Position numbers and translations under genes: made by a program. Under the pieces are notes generated by a model. The model worked only from the letters and a program-made list of their open reading frames with translations. It was not told where the DNA came from and did not search any database. Shown in pieces: positions 4,239 through 6,230 of a stretch of DNA of 6,230 nucleotides (positions are counted from its first letter, which is position 1; every line of letters begins with the position of its first letter). Origin of the DNA: Alphaproteobacteria bacterium (lineage in GTDB: Bacteria > Pseudomonadota > Alphaproteobacteria > Rs-D84); assembly GCA_017425725.1 (NCBI GenBank), contig JAFOXU010000184.1, positions 1 to 6,230 of the forward strand, written 5' to 3'.

Positions 4239-6230
4239 ATGGCATTACTCAAAAATACAATTAGTTTATTGGCGGTTTTCTGCGTTGTTCCAACGGCTTT
4301 TGCTGCAACTGCACGACCAAGTATAATGAATACTGCGATGGCGGTTTCTGCAAATGGTGCGGTGCGTCGTATGCCGACCCCGTCTGTCAGATCTGCGTCT
4401 GGTACAACAACTACCACCACAACAACCAGCAGTTCTTCGTTGTTGGGCAATGTTGAATGTATTGATGCCTATACTGAATGTATCAAGGCCGAAGATGCAT
4501 GTGGATCTGATTTTTCTGAATGTACAACGAATGTGCTGTTCCATGCCCAAATGCCAGAATGTATCAGCACCCTGACTCAGTGCGGTGCCGAGGGGATAAA
4601 CAGCCTGTTTGGTACATCTGATACGACTGCATTATCAAATATCGAAACACAAAATACAGATGGCGAAGTTGTTCGTTACACATATCCAACCAGTGGCAGT
4701 GTTTTGGGTCAAATGATTACTGCGGCTGAAATTGAAAACAAATATGATACACAAACCTGTGTAAAGCGTTATATGAATTGCTTGCACAAGGATGACGTTT
4801 GTGGCGAAGATTTTGAATTATGTACATCAACCGCAGAATTTAAAAAGCAGGCATTGTTCTGTGATTCAACGTTGGCACGTTGTCAATCTGCAGGTGTAAC
4901 AGAATTGTTGGGTAAATACCCATGGTCACCATCACGTGCGGGCGACACTGTTGGCGGACGTATTGCAACAGAAATTGAAAACGGTGCAGATTTGGCGGCA
5001 TTGAATGCAGTATCTACTTGTTACAAGGTTGTTGATAACTGTTTCGTTCAGGCATGTCAAAAGAATCCATTACGTTGTATCGAAGGTACATCTGTCGGCG
5101 CATTGCAGGCGGCCCAGGGTGTTGTTGGCGATGCAGGCCTGGCAATGGATACGGTTGGTGATGCAGATATCTTGTCTGCCAGCCAGATTAACCGTTACCT
5201 GCGTTCATCTTGTGCGGATACAATCGGAACAAATAAATATTGTCATATGACATTCTTGGGTAAAACACCAACCAAGAAAGATTTGGCAGATCCAGATTAT
5301 ATTGATGAAGTATTTTCATCAGCGCACAATGATCGTAAATCTACGTTAACATCAAAAATTCAGGGCTTTATGCAGGAATTTGACAAAGAAGCCAAAGATA
5401 AATGTATCGCTGCGATTGATCAGTGTGTAAAACGTACATGTGGTGGCGGTTCTGGTGCTGCATGTTATACACAGGTATTTACCGATGCAGGCGAATATTC
5501 CATCAATGGTAAGGCAACATATGACGAAATTGCCACAGGGTGCAGTGCAATTGCAAACACAGATCCAAATTGCGTGTATGCATATGAATCAATAAAAAAT
5601 GCTGACTACAGTTACAGTTATGTCGCAGAAGATGCGTTTTCAACATTGTTCCCGAAAAAGTCTGCAGGCTCCTCAGACCCAGTTGGTATTGTTGCGGCAT
5701 TAAATTCATCATTATCAATGAATTATAACGAAGCGGCAATCGCAGACATGAAAAAACAATGTCAATCTGTTGCAAACAGTTGTGTAAAATCACTGTGTGG
5801 CGCAGATTATGTAAATTGCTATCGCAATCGTACAGATATTTATTCAAGTTTAACAAATACAGGCAACACTGGGTTTGATAATTCAATGAACAAGGTTGGC
5901 GGTGTTCTGGATTACACAATCGTATTGGGATTATGTGTTGATTCTGTCAAGAATGCACCTGTTTGCGAAGAACACTTGGCAATTGAACGTGCAAAATATA
6001 AAAAGGCAGACAACACAACAGCCGGTTGGGGCAGTGCAACAAATGTACGTACTGGCTGGTATGATGCTGGTTCTGCGAGTGTGGTCAAGGCCGAAACAGA
6101 ACAAATCCAAGATACAAATGAAAATGGCGAAAAATTGTGCAGTGCCGATAATGGTCGTGTTGGCGTATGTAACACAGTTGATGCAGATGGTACATTATAC
6201 ACAAAACCTGTGATGATATCATACACAACA
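4239..6230 (+). CDS. Exported cysteine-repeat protein, 3'-truncated by window edge
   Basis: An uninterrupted frame of 664 codons from ATG 4239 to the last base, with no stop in the window. I do not recognise a named family. Residues 1-22 form a Sec signal peptide: Lys5, a hydrophobic core at 8-18, and a cleavage site after AFA (22) or nearby. Residues 23-67 are a low-complexity linker ending in eight Thr and four Ser. Then come two type A units (Cys74-115 and Cys174-215, both C-x6-C-x6-C-x6-C-x12-C-x6-C) and three type B units (Cys261-335, 389-445, 508-576: C-x6-C-x4-C-x6/7-C, then a C-x9-C pair). A last C-x9-C pair is at 634/644. All 32 cysteines after the signal fall in this scheme. I infer a periplasmic or surface protein with about 16 disulfides; the sequence shows neither partner nor ligand. 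No membrane segment follows the signal peptide. It resembles the left-hand protein in Cys spacing. Confidence 0.93.
   Translation, partial: MALLKNTISLLAVFCVVPTAFAATARPSIMNTAMAVSANGAVRRMPTPSVRSASGTTTTTTTTSSSSLLGNVECIDAYTECIKAEDACGSDFSECTTNVLFHAQMPECISTLTQCGAEGINSLFGTSDTTALSNIETQNTDGEVVRYTYPTSGSVLGQMITAAEIENKYDTQTCVKRYMNCLHKDDVCGEDFELCTSTAEFKKQALFCDSTLARCQSAGVTELLGKYPWSPSRAGDTVGGRIATEIENGADLAALNAVSTCYKVVDNCFVQACQKNPLRCIEGTSVGALQAAQGVVGDAGLAMDTVGDADILSASQINRYLRSSCADTIGTNKYCHMTFLGKTPTKKDLADPDYIDEVFSSAHNDRKSTLTSKIQGFMQEFDKEAKDKCIAAIDQCVKRTCGGGSGAACYTQVFTDAGEYSINGKATYDEIATGCSAIANTDPNCVYAYESIKNADYSYSYVAEDAFSTLFPKKSAGSSDPVGIVAALNSSLSMNYNEAAIADMKKQCQSVANSCVKSLCGADYVNCYRNRTDIYSSLTNTGNTGFDNSMNKVGGVLDYTIVLGLCVDSVKNAPVCEEHLAIERAKYKKADNTTAGWGSATNVRTGWYDAGSASVVKAETEQIQDTNENGEKLCSADNGRVGVCNTVDADGTLYTKPVMISYTT
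4404..4439 (+). repeat. Thr/Ser homopolymer linker encoded by ACN-type triplets
   Basis: Twelve codons encode Thr x8 then Ser x4 (residues 56-67), between the exported N-terminus and the first cysteine unit. It is likely a flexible spacer, possibly O-glycosylated. The triplet repeat could change length without shifting frame. Confidence 0.75.
4458..4583 (+). repeat. Type A cysteine unit, copy 1
   Basis: Cysteines at residues 74, 81, 88, 95, 108 and 115. Residues after the third Cys read Gly-Ser-Asp-Phe, and an LFG follows the unit at 123-125. Spacing is identical to copy 2. Confidence 0.88.
4758..4883 (+). repeat. Type A cysteine unit, copy 2
   Basis: Cysteines at residues 174, 181, 188, 195, 208 and 215, each exactly 100 residues (300 bp) after its counterpart in copy 1. 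Gly-Glu-Asp-Phe follows the third Cys, and LLG follows the unit at 223-225. Both copies are then followed by a Gly-rich stretch leading to an EIEN motif before the next unit. Confidence 0.88.
5019..5243 (+). repeat. Type B cysteine unit, copy 1
   Basis: Cysteines at residues 261, 268, 273 and 280 (x6, x4, x6), then a Cys-x9-Cys pair at 325/335. Its first part, STCYKVVDNC, resembles STCMVDVANC in the left-hand protein. Confidence 0.8.
5403..5573 (+). repeat. Type B cysteine unit, copy 2
   Basis: Cysteines at residues 389, 396, 401 and 409 (x6, x4, x7), then Cys-x9-Cys at 435/445. The third gap is one residue longer and holds a Gly-rich GGGSGAA in place of the loop in the other copies. Confidence 0.8.
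5760..5966 (+). repeat. Type B cysteine unit, copy 3
   Basis: Cysteines at residues 508, 515, 520 and 527 (x6, x4, x6), then Cys-x9-Cys at 566/576. CVKSLC here matches CVKRTC of copy 2 in four of six positions, which supports real homology beyond spacing. Confidence 0.8.
6138..6170 (+). repeat. Final Cys-x9-Cys pair, possibly part of a further unit
   Basis: Residues 634 and 644 repeat the Cys-x9-Cys spacing that closes each type B unit, but no x6/x4/x6 cluster precedes them. It may belong to a different module that continues beyond the right edge. Confidence 0.5.

Noticed and set aside
4269..4286. Lipoprotein signal at Cys15 of the right-hand protein
   Set aside because: The residues before the Cys (AVF) do not fit a lipobox, which needs Gly/Ala/Ser at -1; a type I site after AFA is better.
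5503..5919. 138-residue antisense frame inside the right-hand cysteine-rich gene
   Set aside because: The + strand frame carries the signal peptide, a Shine-Dalgarno and regular cysteine repeats; the antisense product is a His/Leu/Cys-rich shadow without motifs.

Overview
The window reads as a stretch of chromosome from a Gram-negative, fairly AT-rich bacterium (roughly 40% GC by eye). The DnaQ-type exonuclease looks most like alphaproteobacterial epsilon subunits, so an alphaproteobacterium, perhaps host- or gut-associated, is my best guess at low-to-moderate confidence. I see no mobile element, CRISPR array, tRNA or rRNA.

Layout: (1) The 3' part of a cysteine-rich protein gene on the + strand enters from the left edge and stops at 1361. 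(2) After 28 bp, a convergent dnaQ-like gene lies on the - strand (2067 to 1390). (3) A 59-bp divergent intergenic region carries a near-consensus sigma70 promoter for (4) a complete UvrD/PcrA-type superfamily 1 helicase gene on the + strand (2127-4172). (5) After 66 bp comes a second cysteine-rich gene on the + strand. It starts at ATG 4239 with a clear Shine-Dalgarno sequence and a Sec signal peptide, and stays open for 664 codons to the right edge. It is the second-longest coding region here and is easily missed because its stop codon lies outside the window.

The middle pair is housekeeping DNA metabolism (proofreading and repair helicase). The flanking pair is the unusual part. Both flanking proteins use Cys-x6-Cys units. 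The right-hand one shows a strict cysteine grammar: two six-cysteine units exactly 100 residues apart with identical spacing, then three copies of a second six-cysteine unit, then a final Cys-x9-Cys pair. All 32 cysteines of the predicted mature part fit this scheme. The left-hand protein has one run of four cysteines with the same heptad spacing plus several Cys-x6-Cys pairs, and ends in two Cys-x-Cys modules. I recognise no named family for either. Export and disulfide bonding are inferred from the signal peptide of the right-hand protein and from the paired cysteines.

No gene-free stretch exceeds 66 bp.
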